A stretch of DNA of 7,480 nt from contig DFPL01000136.1 in NCBI GenBank assembly GCA_002377245.1, positions 1 to 7,480 of the forward strand, given 5' to 3'. Shown here one piece after another: positions 1-5,338 of the stretch. The notes under the pieces are model-generated. The model worked only from the letters and a program-made list of their open reading frames with translations, ran no database searches and had not been told where the DNA came from. A program made the position numbers and the translations under genes. The number at the start of each line of letters is the position of its first letter. Within the stretch, counting starts at the first letter, position 1. The DNA comes from Enterobacteriaceae bacterium UBA3516 (GTDB lineage Bacteria; Pseudomonadota; Gammaproteobacteria; Enterobacterales; Enterobacteriaceae).

Positions 1-623
1 CCTTCGGTCCAGCCCGGGATAACGCCATCAAGACGGAAGGAAAGTGGCTCACCACGGGTATAGGAGTTATCAAACTCTTTACCGTCGATCAGCGTACCTT
101 TGTAGTTAACGACAACGGTGTCGCTGTCTTTCGGCGCATCACCTGTACCTTCTTTCTCTACCTTATAGACCAGGCCAGTAGAAGAGGTTTTAACGCCTTT
201 CTCTTTTGCGAAGGCATCACGGTATGCTTTGCCTTTGGTTTCGTTTTCAAGCGCATCTTTTTCCATTTTTTCCTGCGCGGACGTTTTCACGCGGGTTTCA
301 AAGGCTTGCAGAGTCTGCTCGATTTCCTGGTCTGTCAGTTTACTCTTGTCTGCAAAGGCATCCTGAACACCTGCGATAAGTTGTTCTTTATCCAGTTTAA
401 TGCCCAGTTTTTCTTGCTCTTTGAGAGAGTTTTCCATGTAACGGCCCAAAGACGCACCCAGCGCATACGCTGATTTCTGGTCGTCATTTTTAAAAGCCGA
501 TTTAGCGTCAGCTGCCGCTGCCGGAGCCTCTTTAGTTGCAGTTTCTGCAGCAAAGGTAAGCGGCGCATTCAGTGCCACGGCCATTGTGGTCGCCAGCAGC
601 GTGACTTTAAACAGTGATTTCAT
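1..623 (-). CDS. fkpA: FkpA, periplasmic FKBP-type peptidyl-prolyl cis-trans isomerase and chaperone (3' end outside window)
   Basis: Reverse-strand translation from the ATG at 623-621 gives 207 codons open to the window edge; the E. coli protein is about 270 residues, so roughly the last quarter is missing. The start is set by GGAG (633-630) six bases upstream. Residues 1-25 form a Sec signal peptide (MKSLFKVTLLATTMAVALNA, then APLTFA and a cleavage site). An Ala/Lys-rich stretch and the helical dimerisation domain follow (about 30-130, with YALGASLGRYMENSLKEQEK). The FKBP domain then begins, showing VVVNYKGTLIDGKEFDNSY and LDGVIPGW, which carry the aromatic and Val-Ile...Trp residues lining the proline pocket. 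The family catalyses prolyl isomerisation and holds unfolded envelope proteins in the periplasm. In E. coli it belongs to the sigma-E regulon, and a matching promoter is visible upstream. It is transcribed divergently from slyX. I see no odd feature in the visible part. Confidence 0.97.
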   Translation of the reverse strand, partial: MKSLFKVTLLATTMAVALNAPLTFAAETATKEAPAAAADAKSAFKNDDQKSAYALGASLGRYMENSLKEQEKLGIKLDKEQLIAGVQDAFADKSKLTDQEIEQTLQAFETRVKTSAQEKMEKDALENETKGKAYRDAFAKEKGVKTSSTGLVYKVEKEGTGDAPKDSDTVVVNYKGTLIDGKEFDNSYTRGEPLSFRLDGVIPGWTE

Positions 624-637
624 CCATTTCTCCAGGG

Positions 638-657
638 CCGGGGCCTCTCACCCCAGG
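638..657 (-). promoter_or_regulatory. GC-rich hairpin in the fkpA mRNA leader
   Basis: The minus-strand RNA can fold CC(U)GGGG against CCCCGG, six G-C pairs with one bulged U and a seven-base loop. It ends four bases before the GGAG ribosome binding site of fkpA. Such a stem beside the binding site could affect translation initiation or mRNA stability. The pairing is seen in the sequence; a regulatory role is inference. Confidence 0.35.
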
Positions 658-737
658 GTTTAAACGTAAATGAGGAACGTACTATAAAACGTTGCGGGAC
701 AAATCAACATAAGCACGCTCCCTGAATTCGACAGTTT

Positions 738-765
738 TCAGACTATTTTTGTTTAAATTAGTTTC
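738..765 (-). promoter_or_regulatory. Sigma-E-type promoter of fkpA
   Basis: Reading the minus strand towards fkpA, GAAACTA (765-759) resembles the sigma-E -35 consensus GGAACTT at five of seven bases. After a 16-bp A/T-rich spacer comes TCTGA (742-738), a typical sigma-E -10. fkpA is an established sigma-E target in E. coli, and the arrangement agrees with what I remember of that promoter. It implies a leader of about 105-110 nt. A second, weaker sigma-70-like pair lies downstream: TTGATT (707-702) and TATAGT (686-681), but its spacer is only 15 bp, so I do not call it separately. Confidence 0.7.
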
Positions 766-857
766 GCTCACCACGCTTAATGCTGCAGGCAGAGGGAAAG
801 TTAAGTAAAATCCGCCCCTGCCGCGGTAATCACGCCAGAAACTGAACGAGGTGAAAT

Positions 858-1076
858 ATGCAGGATGTAACACTGGAAGCGCGTCTGGCAGAACTGGAAA
901 GTCGTCTGGCCTTCCAGGAAATGACCATTGAAGAGCTTAATCAGACGGTTATCGCCCATGAACTGGAGATGGCGAAGCTGCGCGATCTGATGCGACTGGT
1001 GACCGAGAAGTTGAAAGCCAGCCAGCCTTCACATCTCGCCTCGCAGTCCGAAGAGACGCCGCCGCCCCATTATTGA
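858..1076 (+). CDS. slyX: SlyX, small coiled-coil protein
   Basis: The 72-residue product has the same length as E. coli SlyX and matches it almost throughout (MQDVTLEARLAELESRLAFQ at the N terminus and EETPPPHY at the C terminus). Residues 5-52 form a heptad-patterned acidic coiled coil (LEARLAELESRLAFQ, IEELNQTV, LEMAKLRDLMRLVTEKL); the last 20 residues are Ser/Pro-rich and probably disordered. The start is supported by GAGG at 848-851, six bases upstream. Its biochemical role is not established; the name comes from its position next to slyD. It diverges from fkpA and converges on slyD. A TAAAAT (806-811) upstream could be a -10, but the element 17 bp before it (CTGCAG) is a poor -35, so its promoter is unresolved. 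Confidence 0.95.
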   Translation: MQDVTLEARLAELESRLAFQEMTIEELNQTVIAHELEMAKLRDLMRLVTEKLKASQPSHLASQSEETPPPHY

Positions 1077-1081
1077 GACGT

Positions 1082-1109
1082 AAAAAAAGCGGGGTAACCC
1101 GCTTTTTTT
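1082..1109. terminator. Bidirectional rho-independent terminator between slyX and slyD
   Basis: A symmetric element has an A7 run, GCGGG (1089-1093), the loop GTAA, CCCGC (1098-1102) and a T7 run (1103-1109). The A and T tracts can extend the stem. It begins five bases after the slyX stop and lies 55 bases beyond the slyD stop on the other strand, so it can end transcripts from both converging genes. Confidence 0.9.
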
Positions 1110-1163
1110 GAACCTGATGACACTCACGCGTATCAGGCCTGGAGAGACATACCCTCAGGGGTA

Positions 1164-1763
1164 TTAGTGGCAGCCGCAGCCGCCATTCCCGCCGCAACCA
1201 CCTTTACCGTGGCTATGACCGTGGTCGTGATCGTGGTCATGACCATGACCGCCGCAGCAACCATCGTGACCATGGTCGTGGTCATGATCGTGGCCGTGAG
1301 CACCGTGAACGTGACCGTGCGCCAGCTCTTCTTCCGTTGCTTCGCGAATTGCCACGACTTCAACGTTGAATTTCAGGTTCTGGCCCGCCAGCATGTGGTT
1401 ACCGTCAACCACGACGTGCTCGTCTTCCACTTCGGTGATTTCAACCGGCACTGGGCCCTGGTCGGTTTCAGCCAGGAAGCGCATGCCAACCTGCAGCTCG
1501 TCAACACCCATGAAGACGTCTTTAGGAACACGCTGAACCAGGTTTTCGTCGTACTGACCGTAAGCGTCGTTAGACGCAACTTCCACGTCGAATTTGTCGC
1601 CAACTTCATGACCGTTCAACGCGTTTTCCAGACCAGAAATCAGGGAACCGTGACCGTGCAGGTAGTCCAGCGGCGCACTCACCGGAGACTCATCAACCAA
1701 CACACCGTCTTCTGTACGTACCTGATAGGCCAGGCTGACCACCAGGTCTTTTGCTACTTTCAT
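1164..1763 (-). CDS. slyD: SlyD, FKBP-type peptidyl-prolyl isomerase and nickel-binding chaperone
   Basis: The 199-residue product is close in length to E. coli SlyD (196). The start has AGGAG (1773-1769) five bases upstream. The FKBP half-domain (about 1-69: MKVAKDLVVSLAYQVRTEDG, LIPG-equivalent LISGLENALNG) is followed by the insert-in-flap chaperone domain (about 76-120: VPKDVFMGVDELQVGMRF to HVVVDGNHMLAGQ), then the FKBP return strand (LKFNVEVVAIREAT). The tail from residue 149 to 199 holds 17 His and five Cys in GHDH and GGCGC patterns; this is the metal-binding part. The family catalyses prolyl isomerisation in the cytosol, binds unfolded clients and supplies nickel for hydrogenase maturation together with HypB. 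In E. coli it is also the host factor for phiX174 E lysis. The decapeptide GHDHDHDHGH occurs twice in the tail (157-166 and 174-183). A probable own promoter lies in the 94-bp gap upstream. Confidence 0.97.
   Translation of the reverse strand: MKVAKDLVVSLAYQVRTEDGVLVDESPVSAPLDYLHGHGSLISGLENALNGHEVGDKFDVEVASNDAYGQYDENLVQRVPKDVFMGVDELQVGMRFLAETDQGPVPVEITEVEDEHVVVDGNHMLAGQNLKFNVEVVAIREATEEELAHGHVHGAHGHDHDHDHGHDGCCGGHGHDHDHDHGHSHGKGGCGGNGGCGCH
1215..1295 (-). repeat. Internal direct repeat in the slyD metal-binding tail
   Basis: Two 30-bp copies (1295-1266 and 1244-1215) both encode GHDHDHDHGH and differ only at silent positions. They are separated by 21 bp encoding DGCCGGH. The imperfect GAC/CAC codon repetition also creates long open frames on the opposite strand. 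It fits duplication or slippage within a low-complexity tail; which of these occurred is inference. Confidence 0.75.
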
Positions 1764-1798
1764 GATATCTCCTGAGCGTGGGAAAATTGCTGGCGCAG

Positions 1799-1827
1799 AT
1801 TGTAACGGAAATCCGCACCCGTGTACC
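1799..1827 (-). promoter_or_regulatory. Possible sigma-70 promoter of slyD
   Basis: In the gap between yheV and slyD the minus strand has GGTACA (1827-1822), a 17-bp spacer and TACAAT (1804-1799). The -10 matches TATAAT at five of six positions; the -35 shares only ACA with TTGACA. The transcript would start about 30 bases before the slyD start. Only a T7 run without a convincing stem follows yheV, so read-through from the kef operon is also possible. Confidence 0.45.
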
Positions 1828-1857
1828 CTTTAGCTTAAAAAAACTCTGGGTATATCG

Positions 1858-2058
1858 CTAGTCCGGATGAAAGATCCCAATCACTTGTTCATCTTTGCGA
1901 ACATGATCGCGCGCTTCCTTATCGGCTTCCCGCATCTGGTGACCACACTTAACACACTCAACAATATCAACATTATTTTCGCGCCACATCGCCAGAGAGT
2001 CCTGCGCCTTGCAGGACGGGCACACCGCCCCGGCAATAAAACGTTTACGAATTGCCAT
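1858..2058 (-). CDS. yheV: YheV, small zinc-ribbon protein of unknown function
   Basis: The 66-residue product has the length of E. coli YheV and nearly the same sequence. It has two Cys pairs, CPSC (13-16) and CVKC (35-38), spaced as in a zinc ribbon. A charged helix follows (MREADKEARDHVRKDEQ), then a conserved end, VIGIFHPD. Translation starts at the ATG 2058-2056 with GGAG six bases upstream; the Shine-Dalgarno region TAGGAG (2070-2065) contains the stop codon of kefB. Only nine bases separate the two genes, so yheV is the last gene of the kefG-kefB-yheV operon and is probably translationally coupled to kefB. No reaction is known to me. Zinc binding is inferred from the Cys pattern; a link with the efflux system rests only on gene order. 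Confidence 0.93.
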   Translation of the reverse strand: MAIRKRFIAGAVCPSCKAQDSLAMWRENNVDIVECVKCGHQMREADKEARDHVRKDEQVIGIFHPD

Positions 2059-2064
2059 ACATTT

Positions 2065-2070
2065 CTCCTA
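2065..2070 (-). promoter_or_regulatory. yheV ribosome binding site overlapping the kefB stop codon
   Basis: TAGGAG combines the TAG stop of kefB with GGAG, the Shine-Dalgarno sequence of yheV, six bases before its ATG. A ribosome ending kefB therefore sits on the yheV binding site, the usual geometry for terminate-and-restart coupling. Confidence 0.75.
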
Positions 2071-3873
2071 CTCGAACTCGTCCCAACCATCCAATTGGCG
2101 ACGTTCCTGTTGCATTTCACGCTGGAAAATCTCCTCCAGCTCACGTCGCGCTTCCCGAACGCGGGAAATCTGCGACGTATCGGTATGTACCGGCGTCAGC
2201 TCACGCAGCATGCGCATATCCAGACGACGGAAATGCAGCTGAGCTCGGTGCGCCTGATGCGGATGAACGCCCAATGAGATAAGCGTTTTACGCCCTAATT
2301 CCAGAGCACTGGAAAAGGTTTCGCGAGAAAACTGGGTCACGCCCAACTGCAATAATTCATGTGCTTCAACGCGTCCCCGGGCACGCGCCATAATGTTGAG
2401 ATGGGGGAAATGCTGTTGGCAAAGCTCCACCACCTTCATGGTATCTTCCGGCTCGTTACAGGTGATGACGATAGATTGCGCGGCCTGGGCGCCAGCCGAA
2501 CGGAGAAGTTCAAGCTGAGTCGCATCACCGTAGTAGACTTTGTAGCCATATTTGCGCATCAGGTTCACCGCACTGATATCGCGCTCCAGAACGGTTATAC
2601 GCATTTTGTTGGCCATCAATAAACGGCCAATCACCTGCCCAAAGCGGCCAAATCCCACCACAATGACCTGAGGCTGATCGTCTTCTACCCACGGCGCTTC
2701 GTCTTCATCTTCCGCCGTGTTGAACCGCCGTGATAGCAGCTTATCAATCAGCTTCATCAACAGCGGCGTAGTCATCATCGACAGCGTCACCGTGACCAGT
2801 AGCAGCGCCATCTGATCGCCGTGAAACAGGCGTTGCGAGGAGGCAGAAGAGAATAAAACAAAGGCAAACTCACCGCCCTGGCTCAGCACGCCGGCAAACT
2901 GCATTCTTTCGGAGCTTCTCAGGCCATAAACTCGCGCCAGCGCATACAACACCCCTGTTTTAACGGCCACTAAGACGGCGACACTGACCAGCACCCATAA
3001 CAGATGGGTATAGAGCACACCCAGGTTTAACGCCATGCCTACCGAGATGAAAAACAGTCCGAGGAGCAGCCCTTTGAAAGGATCGATAGCAATTTCAAGC
3101 TCGTGGCGATACTCACTTTCCGCCAGCAGGATCCCGGCAATAAACGTCCCCAGCGCCATCGACAGCCCGAGTGCGTCCATAAATAAGGCCGAACCTAAGA
3201 CCAGTAATAACGTCGCCGCAGTGAACACTTCCCGCACGCCAGAGGCTGCGATGTAGCGAAAGACCGGGCGCAGCAGATAGCGCCCACCAACTAGCATTAC
3301 GGCAAAGGCCAGCACCTTCATGCCGATTTTGATCCAATCAGGATGGTCATCGCCATTGCCCGCCAGCAGCGGCACCAGCGCCAGCGCCGGAATCACCGCC
3401 AGATCCTGGAACAAGAGCACCGAGAAGCCCAATTGCCCGGATTCATTGCGGTTCATGCCTTTGTCACGCATCAACTGCAACGCCATCGCCGTGGAGGACA
3501 TCGCCAGCCCAATGCCGCCAATGACCGCGGCCTGCCAGGAGAACTGGGTAAGCATTAACAGCCCGGCGAGAATAGCCGCGCTCAGCAACACCTGCGCCGC
3601 CCCAACGCCAAAGATGGAACGCCTTAACGCCCAGAGTTTGGCGGGATTCAGCTCCAGTCCGATGATAAACATCAGGAAAACCACACCCAGCTCGGAGAAG
3701 TGCAGGATTTCGTCTACGTCACTGATAAAACCCAGCCCCCAGGGGCCGATGGCAATACCGGCAAGCAGGTAGCCGAGCACCGCACCAATACCGAGTCTGG
3801 CCGCGAGCGGCACCGCCACGACAGCGGCAAAAAGGAACAGGACACCGGCCAGCAGTAAATCAGAGCCTTCCAT
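2068..3873 (-). CDS. kefB: KefB, glutathione-regulated potassium-efflux antiporter
   Basis: The 601-residue product has the full length of E. coli KefB. Residues 1-380 form a CPA2-family membrane domain of about 12-13 hydrophobic segments, with LGYLLAGIAIGPWGLG near 33-48, FQDLAVIP at 155-162 (the transport-site Asp) and GGEFAFVL at 333-340. The cytosolic loop with HELE (257-260) before PFKGLLLGLFFISVGM corresponds to the regulatory loop of KefB/KefC. A short acidic linker (388-399) leads to the RCK/KTN nucleotide-binding domain (401 to about 520), with VIVVGFGRFGQ as its glycine motif. The C-terminal tail is charged and helical. The family exchanges potassium for protons across the inner membrane, is held shut by glutathione and opened by glutathione-electrophile adducts, and so acidifies the cytosol during electrophile stress. 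GGAGG (3884-3880) lies six bases before its ATG, within the end of kefG. The kefG stop and the kefB start share one base (TAATG). Confidence 0.97.
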   Translation of the reverse strand: MEGSDLLLAGVLFLFAAVVAVPLAARLGIGAVLGYLLAGIAIGPWGLGFISDVDEILHFSELGVVFLMFIIGLELNPAKLWALRRSIFGVGAAQVLLSAAILAGLLMLTQFSWQAAVIGGIGLAMSSTAMALQLMRDKGMNRNESGQLGFSVLLFQDLAVIPALALVPLLAGNGDDHPDWIKIGMKVLAFAVMLVGGRYLLRPVFRYIAASGVREVFTAATLLLVLGSALFMDALGLSMALGTFIAGILLAESEYRHELEIAIDPFKGLLLGLFFISVGMALNLGVLYTHLLWVLVSVAVLVAVKTGVLYALARVYGLRSSERMQFAGVLSQGGEFAFVLFSSASSQRLFHGDQMALLLVTVTLSMMTTPLLMKLIDKLLSRRFNTAEDEDEAPWVEDDQPQVIVVGFGRFGQVIGRLLMANKMRITVLERDISAVNLMRKYGYKVYYGDATQLELLRSAGAQAAQSIVITCNEPEDTMKVVELCQQHFPHLNIMARARGRVEAHELLQLGVTQFSRETFSSALELGRKTLISLGVHPHQAHRAQLHFRRLDMRMLRELTPVHTDTSQISRVREARRELEEIFQREMQQERRQLDGWDEFE

Positions 3874-4427
3874 TACAGGCCTCCCGTCATCACCGGTGAA
3901 GCCAGCCAGTCACCGTAGGCTTTGGCATGGTTTGCCAGCGCCCCAGGTGGCTGCCTGCGCGCCCAGTAAACAATAATAGGGTTCATCCAGTGCATACGGC
4001 ACATCGCGGCCGTCAGTTCGAAAGGACGTAAAATATCGCTTAACGGATAACGATTAAGCCCGTCATAGCGATAAGCCGCCTCCGGTTCGCCGGTCGTGAT
4101 AACACTCCGCCAGTACTTTCCCGCGAGTTGATTCCCTCCGGGGCCACTGGCAAATTCACGCGTCAATACACGATCGAGCCACTCTTTCAGCAAAGCCGGG
4201 CAGCTGTAGGTATAAAGCGGATGTTGAAATACGATGACATCATGCTCACGCAGCAACGCCTGTTCCCGCGGGATATCAATAAAAAAGTCTGGATAGTGTG
4301 CATAGAGGTCATGCACGGTGACATTTTGCAGTTGCGTTGCCGGCTTAAGCAGAACCCGATTAGCCACCGAGTCCTGTGATTCCGGATGGGCATACAGCAG
4401 CAGTACTTTCGCTGTCTGGGACATCAT
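3873..4427 (-). CDS. kefG: KefG, flavodoxin-like ancillary subunit of KefB
   Basis: From the ATG at 4427-4425 the product is 184 residues, the length of E. coli KefG, starting MMSQTAKVLLLYAHPESQDS. The fold is that of the NAD(P)H-quinone-oxidoreductase/flavodoxin-2 family: a first beta strand (KVLLLYAHPE, about 7-16), the switch DVIVFQHPLYTYSCPALLKEWLDR (63-86), GGNQLAGKYWRSVITTGEPE (97-116) and a C-terminal helix. The partner KefF binds FMN and reduces quinones. KefG is required for full KefB activity and binds its cytosolic face; whether KefG keeps oxidoreductase activity cannot be seen here. Two ATG codons lie in tandem: GGAGG (4435-4431) is three bases from the first and six from the second, so the 183-residue form may dominate. 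The frame stays open to 4547 but without a usable ribosome binding site. It is the first gene of the operon with kefB and yheV. Confidence 0.94.
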   Translation of the reverse strand: MMSQTAKVLLLYAHPESQDSVANRVLLKPATQLQNVTVHDLYAHYPDFFIDIPREQALLREHDVIVFQHPLYTYSCPALLKEWLDRVLTREFASGPGGNQLAGKYWRSVITTGEPEAAYRYDGLNRYPLSDILRPFELTAAMCRMHWMNPIIVYWARRQPPGALANHAKAYGDWLASPVMTGGL

Positions 4428-4526
4428 CCCCCTCCCGGGTGTCTTACAGATCATTTTCGTGGCGCTCACGATGCCGCCAGAATGATTTTGTGTAAATTCT
4501 TTGTTTTGGGCTACCATTGCGGGCCC

Positions 4527-4548
4527 GGTGGGGCAAATCGCCCACACC
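4527..4548 (-). promoter_or_regulatory. Hairpin at the 5' end of the kefG leader
   Basis: The minus-strand RNA can pair GGTG(T)GGGC with GCCCCACC, eight pairs with one bulged U around the loop GATTT. It would lie at or very near the 5' end of a transcript from the promoter proposed just upstream. It is not followed by a U tract, so it is not a terminator. It might stabilise the message; any function is inference. Confidence 0.3.
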
Positions 4549-4576
4549 TTACATTATCATAATGACAAATTAACAT
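4548..4576 (+). promoter_or_regulatory. Possible sigma-70 promoter of yheS
   Basis: CTTACA (4548-4553) and TAACAT (4571-4576) each match their consensus at four of six positions and are 17 bp apart. The transcript would begin about 15 bases before the yheS ATG, a short leader. The two hexamers are modest, so this is a candidate only. It occupies nearly the same DNA as the kefG promoter on the other strand. Confidence 0.35.
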
Positions 4577-4584
4577 AGTCTGAA
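4556..4584 (-). promoter_or_regulatory. Probable sigma-70 promoter of kefG-kefB-yheV
   Basis: On the minus strand TTCAGA (4584-4579) matches TTGACA at four of six positions. A 17-bp spacer follows, then TATGAT (4561-4556), five of six matches to TATAAT. Transcription would begin near 4549, giving a leader of about 120 nt before kefG. It overlaps the proposed yheS promoter on the other strand. Confidence 0.55.
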
Positions 4585-4597
4585 CATACGGCACCTT

Positions 4598-5302
4598 ATG
4601 ATTGTTTTCTCCTCGTTACAAATTCGTCGCGGTGTACGTGTCCTGCTGGACAACGCCACAGCCACCATTAACCCAGGGCAAAAAGTCGGCCTTGTCGGCA
4701 AAAACGGCTGCGGTAAATCCACGCTGCTGGCGCTTTTGAAGAACGAGCTGAGCGCCGACGGCGGCAGTTTTACCTTCCCAAATAACTGGCAACTCGCCTG
4801 GGTGAACCAGGAAACGCCTGCTCTGCCAATGCCTGCGCTGGATTACGTCATTGATGGCGACAGAGAGTACCGCCGTCTTGAGGCTGAGCTGAACGCCGCG
4901 AACGAACGTAACGACGGGCATGCCATCGCTACCGTTCACGGCAAGCTCGACGCCATTGACGCCTGGACTATCCGTTCACGCGCCTCCAGCCTGTTGCACG
5001 GGCTGGGGTTCTCCAATGAACAACTGGAGCGTCCGGTCAGCGACTTTTCCGGTGGCTGGCGCATGCGTCTCAACCTCGCTCAGGCTCTGGTCTGCCGTTC
5101 AGACTTACTGCTGCTTGATGAACCGACTAACCACCTCGATCTTGATGCCGTTATCTGGCTGGAAAAATGGCTGAAAAGCTATCAGGGTACGCTGATTCTG
5201 ATCTCCCATGACCGCGACTTCCTTGACCCGGTCGTGGACAAAATCATTCATATCGAACAGGAATCCATGTTCGAGTACACCGGCAACTACAGTTCATTTT
5301 AA
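4598..5302 (+). CDS. N-terminal fragment of YheS: first ABC ATPase domain
   Basis: These 234 residues are the part of YheS translated before the premature stop. The nucleotide-binding domain is complete: Walker A GKNGCGKST (34-42), the signature SGGWRMRL (151-158), Walker B with LLLLDEPTNHLDLD (170-183; Asp174, Glu175) and the H-switch His204 in ISHD. The Arm-type helical insertion lies around residues 88-120 (REYRRLEAELNAANERND). If made, the fragment could bind ATP but lacks the second ATPase domain needed to form two composite ATP sites. It diverges from kefG. Confidence 0.7.
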   Translation: MIVFSSLQIRRGVRVLLDNATATINPGQKVGLVGKNGCGKSTLLALLKNELSADGGSFTFPNNWQLAWVNQETPALPMPALDYVIDGDREYRRLEAELNAANERNDGHAIATVHGKLDAIDAWTIRSRASSLLHGLGFSNEQLERPVSDFSGGWRMRLNLAQALVCRSDLLLLDEPTNHLDLDAVIWLEKWLKSYQGTLILISHDRDFLDPVVDKIIHIEQESMFEYTGNYSSF

Positions 5303-5338
5303 CGTCAGCGTTCAACGCGTCTGGCCCAACAGCAGGCG

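Noticed and set aside
682..873. 63-codon minus-strand open frame between fkpA and slyX
   Set aside because: It covers the sigma-E promoter and the slyX start, has no clear ribosome binding site, and shows no recognisable protein sequence.
1167..1775. 202-codon open frame antisense to slyD
   Set aside because: It mirrors slyD exactly, arises from the repeated GAC/CAC codons of the His-rich tail, and its translation (poly-Ala/Val/Met/Thr start) resembles no protein I know.
3320..3772. 150-codon plus-strand open frame inside kefB
   Set aside because: It is antisense to conserved transmembrane segments of KefB and has no family resemblance.
4428..4547. 40-residue N-terminal extension of KefG in an open frame
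   Set aside because: The upstream start is a GTG with AAGG almost touching it, the internal ATG has no ribosome binding site, and E. coli KefG begins at the later ATG pair, which has GGAGG.
4518..4548. REP element in the kefG-yheS gap
   Set aside because: GGGCCCGGTGGGGC looks superficially REP-like, but the right arm needed for the palindrome is absent; only a local hairpin is present.
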